From Apoda limacodes (taxonomy: Eukaryota > Arthropoda > Insecta > Lepidoptera > Limacodidae), in NCBI GenBank assembly GCA_946406115.1, contig OX291550.1:21552722-21616721 (forward strand): a DNA stretch of 64,000 nucleotides. Reading direction: 5' to 3'. This document shows, one piece after another, positions 63,917 through 64,000 of the stretch (positions within the stretch are counted from its first letter, which is position 1; every line of letters starts with the position of its first letter). The position numbers and the translations under genes are program-made. The notes beneath the pieces were generated by a model, which worked only from the letters and a program-made list of their open reading frames with translations, did no database searches and was not told the origin of the DNA.

Positions 63917-64000
63917 GTAAGCCTTTTTTTTCTAATTTTAAGATGATAAGGTTATATTGAAGACGGATTTGCGTTTTTTTTTAATTTCTATTAAGGTGCC
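63917..64000. other. Window end
   Basis: T-rich sequence, consistent with an intron start after the donor at 63917 but not diagnostic. Confidence 0.3.

Overview
This window looks like non-coding, transposon-rich DNA from an insect nuclear genome, most likely a moth or butterfly (Lepidoptera). It is AT-rich. It holds tRNA-headed SINEs, 5'-truncated non-LTR (LINE) 3' ends with the recurrent tail CCATCAGG..CCGTAAGCTTGTTTGCC, an RTE-type LINE piece, Helitron-like and foldback MITE copies, and a decayed Tc1-like transposon. These families are familiar from lepidopteran genomes; the order-level call rests on my memory of them and not on a search. No complete host gene is visible.

The main object is one complete Ty3/gypsy-type LTR retrotransposon at 627-10107. 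It has two nearly identical 1.33-kb LTRs, a 4-bp target duplication (ATAT), a primer-binding site, an intact gag and a polypurine tract. The pol gene covers a G-patch-like motif, aspartic protease, reverse transcriptase, RNase H and integrase. Gag and pol are joined by a textbook -1 ribosomal frameshift signal: A AAA AAC directly before the gag stop, a 7-nt spacer, then a stem-loop. Pol is broken by two in-frame stops and three single-base shifts, although the LTRs are almost identical. No env gene is seen.

From 10.1 to 29 kb lie dispersed repeats: LINE-A fragments, Helitron-like copies, a SINE holding a nested foldback MITE, a perfect 41-bp x5 tandem array, a 24-bp tandem array, and three kinds of several-hundred-bp repeat. 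A 50-bp GC-rich candidate exon sits at 28550-28599. From 29 to 47 kb there is a LINE-B copy inserted into a LINE-A copy, several foldbacks, a family-D element, and a decayed Tc1-like transposase whose frame is interrupted by a GT-AG intron. A possible last coding exon plus 3' UTR of a minus-strand gene lies at about 43112-44598. From 47 to 64 kb there is a second family-D copy broken up by three other insertions, more LINE-A pieces, paired repeats in inverted order, an RTE remnant and SINEs.

In functional terms only the LTR element shows genes that act together: Gag as capsid, and Gag-Pol by frameshifting to supply protease, RT/RNase H and integrase. This copy is very probably unable to make full-length Pol unless the lesions are sequencing errors. 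Everything else is repeat debris or weakly supported exon candidates. Family letters (A, B, C and so on) are my own labels for sequences that recur inside this window.
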